Below, piece after piece: positions 50,340 through 58,734 of a stretch of DNA of 64,000 bases. The translations under genes were made by a program, and so were the position numbers. The stretch's first letter is position 1. The number at the start of each line of letters is the position of its first letter. Under the pieces are notes generated by a model. That model did no database searches. It saw only the letters and a program-made list of their open reading frames with translations, and had not been told where the DNA came from. This DNA is from Amorphophallus konjac. Its lineage: Eukaryota > Streptophyta > Magnoliopsida > Alismatales > Araceae. The stretch is taken from the NCBI GenBank assembly GCA_022559845.1, contig CM040125.1, positions 200,858,102 to 200,922,101 of the forward strand. The letters are read 5' to 3'.

Positions 50340-50920
50340 CTCAGGGCAATATGACCGTGCTTCAGTACAGGAATAAGTTCTTGGAATTGGGTCAGTATGC
50401 GCCCCATGTGCTGGCCAGTGAAGCTTTGAAGACCCAGCAATTCTTGAGTGGGTTGAGGCCAGAGTTGAAGATGCCGCTGATAGCGAGTCGTGTTGCGGAT
50501 CTCGATACTGCGTGACAGATAGCTGTAGCTTTAGAGCTGGAGATGGCGAGACCGGGTGGATATCCCCAAGCAGGGTCAGTGCAGCCGGTAGCTCAGGTTC
50601 AGCAGACTTACCGACAGCCCGTGCCTGGTGTTCCTTCGGTCCAGTCAGAGGTTTCCAGTGCTTCCTCTCCTTCTAAGCCCAAGTTCAAAAGGTTCAAGAA
50701 GAAGAAGAAGTTTTTTCAGTAGCCGTCCGGCACAGATTCTGTTCAGCAGCCGACAGCACCTCCTTCTCAGACTCGGCAGAGTTCAGCTTCAAGTCAGCCG
50801 TGGACGTGTCAGAGATGCGGTGGTCATCACAAGGGCCAGCCGTGTTCTCTTCCTATTGTTTGCTTTAGGTGTGACCAGCCAGGTCATGTGGTTCGGGATT
50901 GCCCGCTGAGGCCGACTCAA
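50318..50920 (+). pseudogene. gag: Tekay Gag, C-terminal part with zinc knuckle
   Basis: Continues the capsid domain (MYQFMELTQGNMTVLQYRNK, FLSGLRPELKMPLIAS) and is broken by TGA at 50513-50515 and TAG at 50720-50722. A low-complexity Gln/Ser/Pro stretch separates it from the nucleocapsid. There CFRCDQPGHVVRDC (about 50864-50905) is a normal Cys-X2-Cys-X4-His-X4-Cys knuckle, preceded by a second Cys-rich motif (CQRCGGHHKGQPC). The family has Arg before QIAVALELEMA, so the TGA fits a CGA change; Gln is expected at the TAG. Confidence 0.85.
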
Positions 50921-51751
50921 TTGCAAGCTCCTCAGTTGTCTCAACCTCAGCCGCAGTTTAGACCTCCTGCACCTCAAGTTCCACAACAATTTTTCTCTCA
51001 GGCGTCGGCGTCTTCTCAGCAATCTTCAGCTGGTTCCAAGAAGCAGAAAGGCAAAGTTTCTCATTTGACAAGAGCTGATGTTGCTACGTCCCATCTTGTG
51101 GAAGGTACGATTATGCTTTATGGTCATTCAGCTCATGTCTTATTTGATTCTGGTGCTTCTCACTCTTTTATTTCTGAGGATTTCATGGCTTGTATTGAGG
51201 AACCAACTTCTAAGCTGTCTTGTGAGTTATTTGTGGAATTGCCTTCTGGAGATTTCATGGTTACTCCTCTGTGTTTGGAAAAATCTCCTGTCATGATTGA
51301 TAATCATCAGTTGCCGGCAAGACTGTATGCGTTGCAGCTGGCAGATTATGATGTTATTCTGGGAATGGATTGGTTGGAGCATTATGGAGCTGTAGTTGAC
51401 TGCAGATCGAAGAAAGTCTATTTTCAGCCCCAGGGAAAATTAGCGTTTTATTTTCAAGGTATTCGATCCCGTTCTTCTCGTATGATTTTTTCTGCTATTC
51501 GAGCCTATAGGTTGCTTAGCGCAGGTTGTCAGGGATTCCTTGCTTCAGTGGTGGCTGTTGAAAAACCACGACGGGATGTTTGTGATATTCCTGTTGTTTG
51601 TGAGTTCTCTGATGTGTTTCCTGACGAGTTGCCAGGCTTGCCCCCAGAGCGAGAGATTGAGATGGTGATTGAACTGATTCCAGGTACTGGCCCCTTAGCG
51701 AAGCCGCCGTACCGTATGGCTCCAGCTGAATTGAAAGTACTGCGTGCATAG
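50888..51751 (+). CDS. pro: Tekay protease, to the start of RT
   Basis: In frame with gag's C-terminal part. The retropepsin active site is HVLFDSGASHSFIS (about 51138-51179), with catalytic Asp and D-S-G-A-S as usual in chromoviruses. The end of the fold is YDVILGMDWLEHYGAVVDC. The linker then runs into the RT start: VCEFSDVFPDELPGLPPERE and GTGPLAKPPYRMAPAELK. It ends at a TAG (51749-51751) where Tekay RT has Gln. The catalytic residues look intact; the segment's true start is gag's, upstream. Confidence 0.88.
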   Translation: MVRDCPLRPTQLQAPQLSQPQPQFRPPAPQVPQQFFSQASASSQQSSAGSKKQKGKVSHLTRADVATSHLVEGTIMLYGHSAHVLFDSGASHSFISEDFMACIEEPTSKLSCELFVELPSGDFMVTPLCLEKSPVMIDNHQLPARLYALQLADYDVILGMDWLEHYGAVVDCRSKKVYFQPQGKLAFYFQGIRSRSSRMIFSAIRAYRLLSAGCQGFLASVVAVEKPRRDVCDIPVVCEFSDVFPDELPGLPPEREIEMVIELIPGTGPLAKPPYRMAPAELKVLRA

Positions 51752-52198
51752 CTACTAGAGTTACTGAAAAAAGGTTATATTCGCCCCAGTTTTTCTCCGT
51801 GGAGTGCCCCAGTGCTGTTTGTGAAAAAGAAAGATGGAAACCTGAGACTTTGTATTGATTACAGGCAGCTGAATCAGGTGACTATCAAGAATAAGTATCC
51901 GCTCCCCAGGATTGATGATTTGTTTGACCAGTTACAGTCTGCTACTGTCTTTTCACGGATTGATTTCCGGTCTGGCTATTTTCAGTTGCGGATCCGGGAA
52001 TCTGATGTGGAGAAGACTGCTTTCAGCACTCGATACGGTCACTTTGAATTTTTAGTCATGCCGTTTGGTTTGACTAATGCCCCAGTAGCCTTCATGGACC
52101 TAATGCAGCGTATCTTTCGTCCATTTCTGGACCAGTTTGTGGTGATCTTTGTTGATGATATTTTGATATATTCTGCCTCTGTTGATGATCATGTGTAG
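51752..52198 (+). CDS. Tekay reverse transcriptase, catalytic part
   Basis: In the same frame after the TAG. It has [67 protein letters not shown] and the catalytic FVDD at 52148-52159. The usual residue in TNAPAAFMDLMN is Ala-Ala; here it is Val-Ala. It ends at a TAG (52196-52198), with [17 protein letters not shown] directly after it in frame, so only one codon is lost. Confidence 0.9.
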   Translation, partial: LLELLKKGYIRPSFSPWSAPVLFVKKKDGNLRLCIDYRQLNQVTIKNKYPLPRIDDLFDQLQSATVFSRIDFRSGYFQLRIRESDVEKTAFSTRYGHFEFLVMPFGLTNAPVAFMDLMQRIFRPFLDQFVVIFVDDILIYSASVDDHV

Positions 52199-52798
52199 CA
52201 TTTGAGGATCGTTCTGCAGACTCTAAGAGATCACGAGCTTTATGCGAAGCTCAGTAAATGTGAATTCTGGCTTCGGGAGATTCATTTTCTTGGCCATGTG
52301 ATTTCTGGTGATGGAGTGGCAGTAGACCCTGCAAAAATTGATGCCGTTTTGAATTGGCAGAGACCGAGGACCATCACTGAGATACGAAGTTTTTTAGGAT
52401 TGGCTGGGTATTACTGCAGATTCATTCAGGATTTTGCGAAGATTGCAGCACCGATGACTAAATTGACACGGAAGGATGTGCCATTTGTCTGGTCGGATCA
52501 GTGTGAAACTAGCTTTGTTGAATTGAAAAGGCTATTGACTTCTTCTCCAGTGTTGACTTTGCCTTCCGACTCGGGTGGTTTTCTTGTTTGTACTGATGCT
52601 TCTCGAGTAGGTTTAGGTGCAGTGCTGATGCAACATGGTAAGGTTATCGCATATGCATCTCGGCAATTGAAACAGCATGAAGGAAATTATCCCACTCATG
52701 ATCTGGAGCTAGCTGCAGTTATTTTTGCCTTGAAGATCTGGAGACATTATCTATATGGTGAGAAATTTCAGATTCTTACTGATCATCAGAGTTTGTAA
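52199..52798 (+). CDS. Tekay RT C-terminus and RNase H
   Basis: Continues with [40 protein letters not shown] and the RNase H start [20 protein letters not shown] (catalytic Asp), [20 protein letters not shown] (catalytic Glu) and [10 protein letters not shown] (catalytic Asp). It ends in a TAA (52796-52798) exactly where the family reads Gln or Lys before YIFSQKDLN, which follows in frame. Confidence 0.9.
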   Translation, partial: HLRIVLQTLRDHELYAKLSKCEFWLREIHFLGHVISGDGVAVDPAKIDAVLNWQRPRTITEIRSFLGLAGYYCRFIQDFAKIAAPMTKLTRKDVPFVWSDQCETSFVELKRLLTSSPVLTLPSDSGGFLVCTDASRVGLGAVLMQHGKVIAYASRQLKQHEGNYPTHDLELAAVIFALKIWRHYLYGEKFQILTDHQSL

Positions 52799-53344
52799 TA
52801 TATTTTCTCCCAGAAAGATCTGAACCTCAGGCAGAGGCGATGGATGGAATTCATGAAGGATTATGACTTTACACTCTCCTATCAGCCAGGTAAAATGAAT
52901 GTTGTGGCTGATGCTCTGAGCAGGAAAGTACAGGTCAGCCATTTGTTGCTTCACGAATGGAAGTTGTGGGAACAGCTTCCGAGCGAGGCTTTGTGTGTAG
53001 AGATTCCTGCCGATCCGAAGATGGCAGTTTGTGCTAGCTTAGTTTTGGGTTCAGCTTTGTATCAGCAGATTTTAGAAGCCCAGCAAGCTAATTCTGATTT
53101 GGCCCGTGTTATATCAAGATATGATGTGGAACTTGATGACGAGCTGGTTGTCAGTTTCCAGGGCAGATTGTATATTCTCGTTGATAATGATTTGAGGAAT
53201 GAGATTCTGAGTGAAGCCCATGGTTCCCGTTTTGCTATTCACCCTGGTGTCACTAAGATGTATCAGAATTTGAAGAAGCAGTTCTGGTGGCCCGGCATGA
53301 AGAAGGACGTGGCTATTTTTGTTTCTAAGTGCTTGACTTGTTAG
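52799..53344 (+). CDS. Tekay RNase H end and integrase zinc domain
   Basis: YIFSQKDLNLRQRRWMEFMK and PGKMNVVADALSRK close the RNase H. The tether leads to the integrase HHCC region: EAHGSRFAIHPGVTKMYQNL, FWWPGMKKDVAIFVSKCLTC (53217-53341). Both His and both Cys are present. It ends at a TAG (53342-53344) where Gln is expected, and LVKAEHQKPGG follows in frame. Confidence 0.88.
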   Translation, partial: YIFSQKDLNLRQRRWMEFMKDYDFTLSYQPGKMNVVADALSRKVQVSHLLLHEWKLWEQLPSEALCVEIPADPKMAVCASLVLGSALYQQILEAQQANSDLARVISRYDVELDDELVVSFQGRLYILVDNDLRNEILSEAHGSRFAIHPGVTKMYQNLKKQFWWPGMKKDVAIFVSKCLTC

Positions 53345-54040
53345 TTAGTTAAAGCCGAACATCAAAAGCCAGGTGGTCTGCTTCAGCCATTAGAGATTCC
53401 GATGTGGAAATGGGACCATGTTACTACAGATTTTGTGGTGGGTTTGCCTCGAACTTCTCAAGGTTTTGATGGTATCTGGCTGCTTGTCGACAGATTGACG
53501 AAAATCGCCAGATTATTGCCGATTAAAGTTACTTGGAGTGTGCAGAGATTGGCCGAGCTCTATGTGCAGAAAATCATGCCGCTGCATGGAATTCCTGTTT
53601 CACTTGTGTCAGATCGTGACCCACGTTTTACCTCTGACTTCTGGCGTAGTTTCCAGAAAGCTTTGGGCACTGAGTTAGCTTTTAGTTCAGCGTATCACCC
53701 ACAGTCAGATGGACAGTCGGAGAGAACTATTCAGACTCTGGAGGACATGCTGAGATCGTGTTGCCTTGATTGGCAAGGTTCGTGGGGTCAGTATTTGCCA
53801 CTCGTTGAGTTTGCTTATAATAACAGTTTTCACTCCAGTATTGGCATGGCTCCTTATGAAGCGTTGTATGGTCGTCCTTGTCGTACTCCTCTAAATTGGT
53901 TTGATGTTGGGGACAGACTGTTGACAGGACCGGACATGGTACGACAGTGTTCTGATGTGGTTCGTCTGATCAGGCAGAGATTGTTGACGGCTCAGAGTCG
54001 ACAGAAAAGTTATGCAGATCAACGCAGACGTCCACTATAA
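53345..54040 (+). CDS. int: Tekay integrase catalytic core
   Basis: WKWDHVTTDFVVGLPRTSQG holds the first catalytic Asp, VSDRDPRFTSDFW the second, and HPQSDGQSERTIQTLEDML the Glu. The triad is intact. It continues with FAYNNSFHSSIGMAPYEALY and GRPCRTPLNW, typical of chromoviruses, and ends at a TAA (54038-54040) in RRPL*FEPGD, where Gln is expected. Confidence 0.9.
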   Translation, partial: LVKAEHQKPGGLLQPLEIPMWKWDHVTTDFVVGLPRTSQGFDGIWLLVDRLTKIARLLPIKVTWSVQRLAELYVQKIMPLHGIPVSLVSDRDPRFTSDFWRSFQKALGTELAFSSAYHPQSDGQSERTIQTLEDMLRSCCLDWQGSWGQYLPLVEFAYNNSFHSSIGMAPYEALYGRPCRTPLNWFDVGDRLLTGPDMVRQCSDVVRLIRQRLLTAQSRQKSYADQRRRPL

Positions 54041-54165
54041 TTTGAACCTGGAGATATGGTGTTTGTTAAAATATCTCCGATGAAAGGTGTTTACAGGTTT
54101 GGGAAGCGTGGAAAGCTTAGTCCGCGGTATGTTGGCCCTTTCCGATTGTTGAAGCTATTGGTACA

Positions 54166-54468
54166 GTGGCTTATCGTTTGCGACTGCCGGCGGCCATGCA
54201 AGCTATTCATGATGTGTTCCACGTGTCTCAGTTGAGGAAATATGTGCCCGATGCTTCTCATGTTCTCGATGATTCAGTGTGGCCCGAGGTGACAACTGAT
54301 TTGTCCACACCAGAGTTTCCTATCCGAATTGAAGACCGTCGTGAGCAACGGTTGAGAAATAAGGTTATTCCTCTGGTAAGAGTTGCTTGGCAGCGTCACT
54401 CTGGTAACGAGTCTACTTGGGAGCGTGAAGATGAGATGCGTCAGCTTTTTCCTTTCTTGTTCCAGTAA
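54166..54468 (+). CDS. Tekay integrase C-terminus with chromodomain
   Basis: Reached by a shift near 54140 relative to the catalytic core. IHDVFHVSQLRKYVPDASHV is the end of the integrase. The chromodomain follows: IRIEDRREQRLRNKVIPLVR and VAWQRHSGNESTWEREDEMR, ending FPFLFQ. Chromodomains of this group are thought to direct integration to particular chromatin. One aromatic-cage position is Trp in STWERE, and the domain is complete to its natural TAA. Between 54041 and 54140 the frame before the shift reads GDMVFVKISPMKGVYRFG and RGKLSPRYVGPF. Confidence 0.88.
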   Translation: MAYRLRLPAAMQAIHDVFHVSQLRKYVPDASHVLDDSVWPEVTTDLSTPEFPIRIEDRREQRLRNKVIPLVRVAWQRHSGNESTWEREDEMRQLFPFLFQ

Positions 54469-54533
54469 GGTATAAGTCCTTTCTCAGTTTCCTCCTCTTC
54501 GGTTGTCGTAAATTTCGAGGGCGAAATTTCTGT

Positions 54534-54547
54534 AAGGAGGGAGGGAC
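54534..54547 (+). other. Polypurine tract of the Tekay element
   Basis: AAGGAGGGAGGGAC immediately before the 3' LTR. Confidence 0.9.
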
Positions 54548-57030
54548 TGTAAGGCCCGTGCCTTAATGGATCCTTCATGGTATTTGTTCTATTAATTGTT
54601 CTGGAATTTTCGACTATTTTCCTAGATTTTTAGGAATTTGTCTGGTATTTTTCTGGATTTATTCGGAGCTTTTTGAGGGTTATTGGAATATTAATAAGAT
54701 TTTTATATATATAATGATTAAATTATATATATATTAATTTTATTTTTTTTTATTCTATTAATCCCTCACCCTCACTCTCTCTTCTCCCCGTCGATCACTC
54801 TCTCTTCGTCTTTCTCTCTCTCTCTTTCTCTCGCGCGATCGCCTCTCTCCCCCTTGTAGGGATCACGGCCGAGACGAGGTCGGATTGAAGCAAGGTTGGC
54901 GCCATTGGATTCCTCGCGTCGAGGCAAACGCGTGGGTACCCTTCTTGGCGTGGATCGGTGGACGTGGGAGTGTGTTGGAGCTTGAAGGCTCGGCGAGCCT
55001 ACCTCGGTGCATGCGGGCTTTTCGCGCGTTTCGGCTTGCAAGAGGTAGGGGGATGGAATCCTTAGCTCGCTAGGAGCATTTCCTATAGCTCATCCTGTTG
55101 ATTAGTGCCCCGTAGTATGCATGTTGCCCATTTGTTCATATTTAGGGTTTTGGCCATGTTCTTCGTGTTTGATTGATTTTAGGCGATGCATGTGCTAGAT
55201 TAGCTGTTAAATTGTGGTATAGCATGCGTGGTTTGGCAGGTAACAGGTTTTTTCGTCGATACCCGGTGTTTTCAGCCGTCCGGGAGAGCTTCGGTTTACA
55301 AACCATACCCGCTCGTAACCCAGGTGGAGTAACGGTCCGGCCAGGAACCGTCACTTTGCTGACGGTCCAAGATGGACGCGTCACTTTCCAAATAACGGCC
55401 TATCGAGGTGCGTCGTTTGGAGAGTAACGGTGGGAACCCCATCCGTTACTCGATCGTTTTTTTCCGTTAGCCCGGTGAGGCGGTGAGCCCGGCGGTCTGT
55501 CGACCGGCCGTCGCTTCCGAGCGACGCGCCGAGACCGGGGCGTCGCTTCATCTGCTATCGTTTTTAGAACGCTGTTAGTTGGTTTGAGCCTCGGGTGAAA
55601 GTAACGGCGGAGTTCCCGTGCGTCGCTTGGAAGCAACGCATAGGACCCCCACCGTCACTCTCCCCTTCATGGCCTTTGGGTTTGGTACTCGGGAGGATGT
55701 AACGGCGGTGACCTACCGCGCCGCTTGGAAGCGACGCGCAGGGCCCCTACCATCACATTCCCCCCTGCACCTGTGAGTTAGAACTCGGGAGGGAGTAACG
55801 GCTGGAGACCAGCGCGTCACTCTTGATGTAACGCACCAGTCCCCGACCGTCACTTCCAAGTAGCGCGTGGGCCTCTGACCGCCGCTTGCCCGTCAGTTTA
55901 GTTATGTTCCCAGCCCATTGCTTATGCATTCCGTTCTATACTCATGCCATAGTTGTATTGTTTTACTATAATGTGGCGTGTTTTATATGCCAATAGAGTA
56001 GCTTTTCTTTCCATGCAATGGAGCCACTGTCGTTGCCCTAAGGTCTGTTGAGTACCGACCCGCTTGAGGATGGCGGAGGGGTATGTTTCCCATTCACGGT
56101 TTGTAAGCTAGTTCCGTGGGCTCCCAGCCAATGGTAGCGTCCTGCCAAGGGAGAAAACTAGTTAGAGGGCCTGGCTCAGGCTAGAGTCAGTGTGTGCACA
56201 CGTGGTCGGAGACTGTGGACTGACACCGACGGGTGCCACTCCGACTGGTCACTTGGTTTGGTACTATTTACGCACTTAGCTTGTCGCTTCGTCGACTGCG
56301 AGTGCTTGAGACGCAGTGTAAGCCGTCAGTGGACGCTTTTGGTTTCTGCTCCAGTGGTTGTCCGTCCTTGTTGTCTGGATTAGCTGCAGCATATTCTATT
56401 TGGTAGTTTTAGCTTTAATCGCTTGCATTTATTTAGTAGTGGCATGTGTTAGCTGTTATACCTGCTTAGATAGAGCTTACAGCTTTCTTGTGATTGGTTA
56501 TTCATGCCATTGCCTGTGTATTTATTTAAATGCATGCTTTAACTGCTGTCATTTATGCATGTCTGCTTGTTTGGTACGAGGTAGGGATCCGCGTGACCCC
56601 TACTGAGTCTGGCTGTGACTCACCCTTCTCCTTTCAGGTGAGCCGCGCCCGCCGTCTCCCAGAGTGTAGTGTGCTGTTTCGGGATCGTTCCTAGCTGCCA
56701 GCTGTGCACGAGCTGCCTTTTTGAGGCTTGTGTAGTGCCTGCCGGGGTATGCCCCGTGTAGTTGTTCTTTTGTGGACTAGTACTTTGTGATTCTGGACTA
56801 GTTATATATATATCACTCTGGTTATTCTAAATTGCTTCCGCTCTTGTGTTTAAATCTTAATACTTAATTGTATTGTGCGCCCCAATTCGCAATTAATTAT
56901 GCATATTCCTCAGCTAACCCCCACTAACCCTTCAGGGGCCTCATCAGCCTCTTGGGTGGCCTCCCCAGTTCTTGGTATCGGTGTATCGATGTTATCGGTA
57001 TATCGGTGTCCTAAACTCTGGGTCGTCACA
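54548..57030 (+). repeat. 3' LTR of the Tekay element (2483 bp)
   Basis: Collinear with the 5' LTR throughout; the T-run near 54745 is two bases longer. Incidental ORFs in it are mirrored in the other LTR. Confidence 0.93.
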
Positions 57031-57035
57031 ATAAT
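57031..57035. repeat. Target-site duplication ATAAT (partner 47223-47227)
   Basis: Exact match; fixes both ends of the Tekay insertion. Confidence 0.95.
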
Positions 57036-57289
57036 GCCCTGAGTTGACCATTATTTTGGAACCTTCTTTGAGCCTATCTCAAGCCCATTTCCTCACCCAT
57101 TTTTCAAGCCCATTTAGCCTTGGAACCTTTTACCTTAGATTCCCCAACTTTCGGGACCGTTCCGAGTCCGTTCGGACCTCAAACGGGCACCCGGAGGCGA
57201 AGCTCGCAAAGCCACCTTTTGGCCACAAGCGGTCGGTCGACCGACCGCTAGCCCAGCCAAGAGTCCAGCTCGCGCTGGACTCTGCCCCA

Positions 57290-57660
57290 AATCTGCTTGA
57301 TGGGCCTATCTTGCGGCGGCTGTAACTTCTAGAATACTACTCCAAATTGATCCCCGTTTGTTTCTATATCTTGGCCTTTATATTATCTCGAGTTTGGTCC
57401 ATAGAACTTAAATTTTTATTGACTATATCTCTCAGAATCATGGTCAAAAGTTCAGGATGTATACATCCTAGTACAACTCAAACTCCTATTTTCTGCGCGA
57501 TGGGCCTATCTTCCAAGAGCCATAACTTCTAGAAACCTCCTCCAATTTGAGTCCCACATATTCCTACCTCTTGCCCTTAGTATTATCTTGAGTTTGATCC
57601 ATATAACTTGAATTTTTCTAGACTCTATCTCCTAAAACCGTGAGAGAACTTTTTGGGTTT
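57290..57660 (+). repeat. Two-copy repeat of about 200 bp in the third Tat-like LTR
   Basis: GATGGGCCTATCTTGCGG..TAACTTCTAGAA at 57299 and GATGGGCCTATCTTCCAA..TAACTTCTAGAA at 57500. Both continue with TATTATCT.GAGTTTG.TCCATA..ACTT and TCTATCTC. A weaker third piece (CATAACTTTTAATATCGGG) lies at about 58687. Confidence 0.7.
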
Positions 57661-57670
57661 CCTGCAACTT

Positions 57671-57680
57671 CTATATAAAC
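57671..57680 (+). promoter_or_regulatory. TATA box of the third Tat-like LTR
   Basis: CTATATAAAC followed by TGCCCAGTTCG. Confidence 0.55.
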
Positions 57681-58734
57681 TGCCCAGTTCGCAGTTGCAA
57701 AGGAGGGCTCTTTCTTGACGTGAGGCGAAGCCATGCTGCATCGTCTATCATCAACTTCGACCTCATCTTGAAGAGGGAAGTATTAGCTTACCATTTCATC
57801 CTTCTGAACTTAATTTGGTTGTCTATGCTCTTAGTTATAGTCTCCTCAAAATCACAAATCATCACAGTTTACACTATTTTCTGCTACACCTGCACTTTTG
57901 CACGCTTTACGTCAACGATTTCTCCATATTCTCTTCATCATATTCTGTGATTTCAATTCCTATGCATGCACAACACATACACCTATCTTTTTCATCCTTC
58001 CACATGGGTTAAAAATCTCCCCTCGGTGAGTTTGCCCTCAATTTCTACCCCTATTTTATCACTGCGGGATTGATACTACACATGCAAATTTCTAATGGGT
58101 TTTCTCTTATGGTTTGATCTTTGTTTTGCAGGAGAGCATGATATGAACGTGAGGCCCTCTTCATCTAGCCGGCTGGAAGGAGAGGAGGTTTGAATCTACA
58201 AAGTTCCCCACACCCCGTTCTTAAGCACGATCAAGTCTTCTTTTCTAAGGTACATGACGCCGTTCTTTTCACTTCTTCATCCTTTGGCATTGTTGGAACC
58301 TTGGTGGCGATCACGGTTAGTATTTCCTATCTTTTCATTGCCCCTTTGTTCATTATCTTCCATGCTTGATCATGCTCATATGATACATGCATATTACTTT
58401 AGGGGGCGGGGTAGAACTATTAAACAATCTACAATTTTTTTAGCGATCACGGTGGGACACCAATGCCCATCACATTTGTTTTCATGCTCTTTTGTAAGTT
58501 GGGTGTGTGCATGTTTATGTTTAGGTAGTATTTTCCCTATTCTCCCACTATTTTGGGCGTTTTAAGGGCTATGCTAGCTTGGCGGTCTTCTGGTAGACCG
58601 CAAGGTGTCAAGAAACGGTCATTTGGTAGACCACTTGTGGATTCTGGCAATTTTGCGCGTGTGCTCACGGGGCGCTATTCGTTGAGGCATAACTTTTAAT
58701 ATCGGGATCCAATTGTGCTGATTTTTGTTCCATT

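Larger units (their letters stand above)
47228..57030 (+). mobile_element. Complete Tekay-type chromovirus (9803 bp), TSD ATAAT
   Basis: LTRs 47228-49708 and 54548-57030 begin TGTAAGGCCC and end GGGTCGTCACA. ATAAT is duplicated at 47223-47227 and 57031-57035. PBS TGGTATCAGAGC follows the 5' LTR after two bases, and the purine tract AAGGAGGGAGGGAC adjoins the 3' LTR. The interior has gag, protease, RT, RNase H, integrase and a C-terminal chromodomain, hence chromovirus; the domain order and LTR type fit Tekay. There are seven in-frame stops and two frameshifts. LTRs differ at about 42 positions by eye, mostly transitions. It lies inside the LTR of the third Tat-like element. Confidence 0.95.
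57036..58432 (+). repeat. 5' LTR of the third Tat-like element (second part; first 57 bp at 47171-47227)
   Basis: TATA box CTATATAAAC at 57671-57680. It contains a two-copy repeat (57290-57660), GGTCGGTCGACCGACCGC at about 57229 and GGCGGTCTTCTGGTAGACCG at 58583 just beyond the suggested end. The end is placed before AATTTTTTTAGCGATCACGG (about 58433), which looks like a T-run plus a decayed TGGCGA-type primer site of Tat elements. This end is tentative. Confidence 0.45.

Noticed and set aside
47450..56606. Paired ORFs such as 47450-47719/54772-55041 and 48870-49061/56192-56383 as conserved small genes
   Set aside because: They are simply mirrored in the two Tekay LTRs and lie over microsatellite or regulatory sequence; conservation is due to recent LTR duplication.
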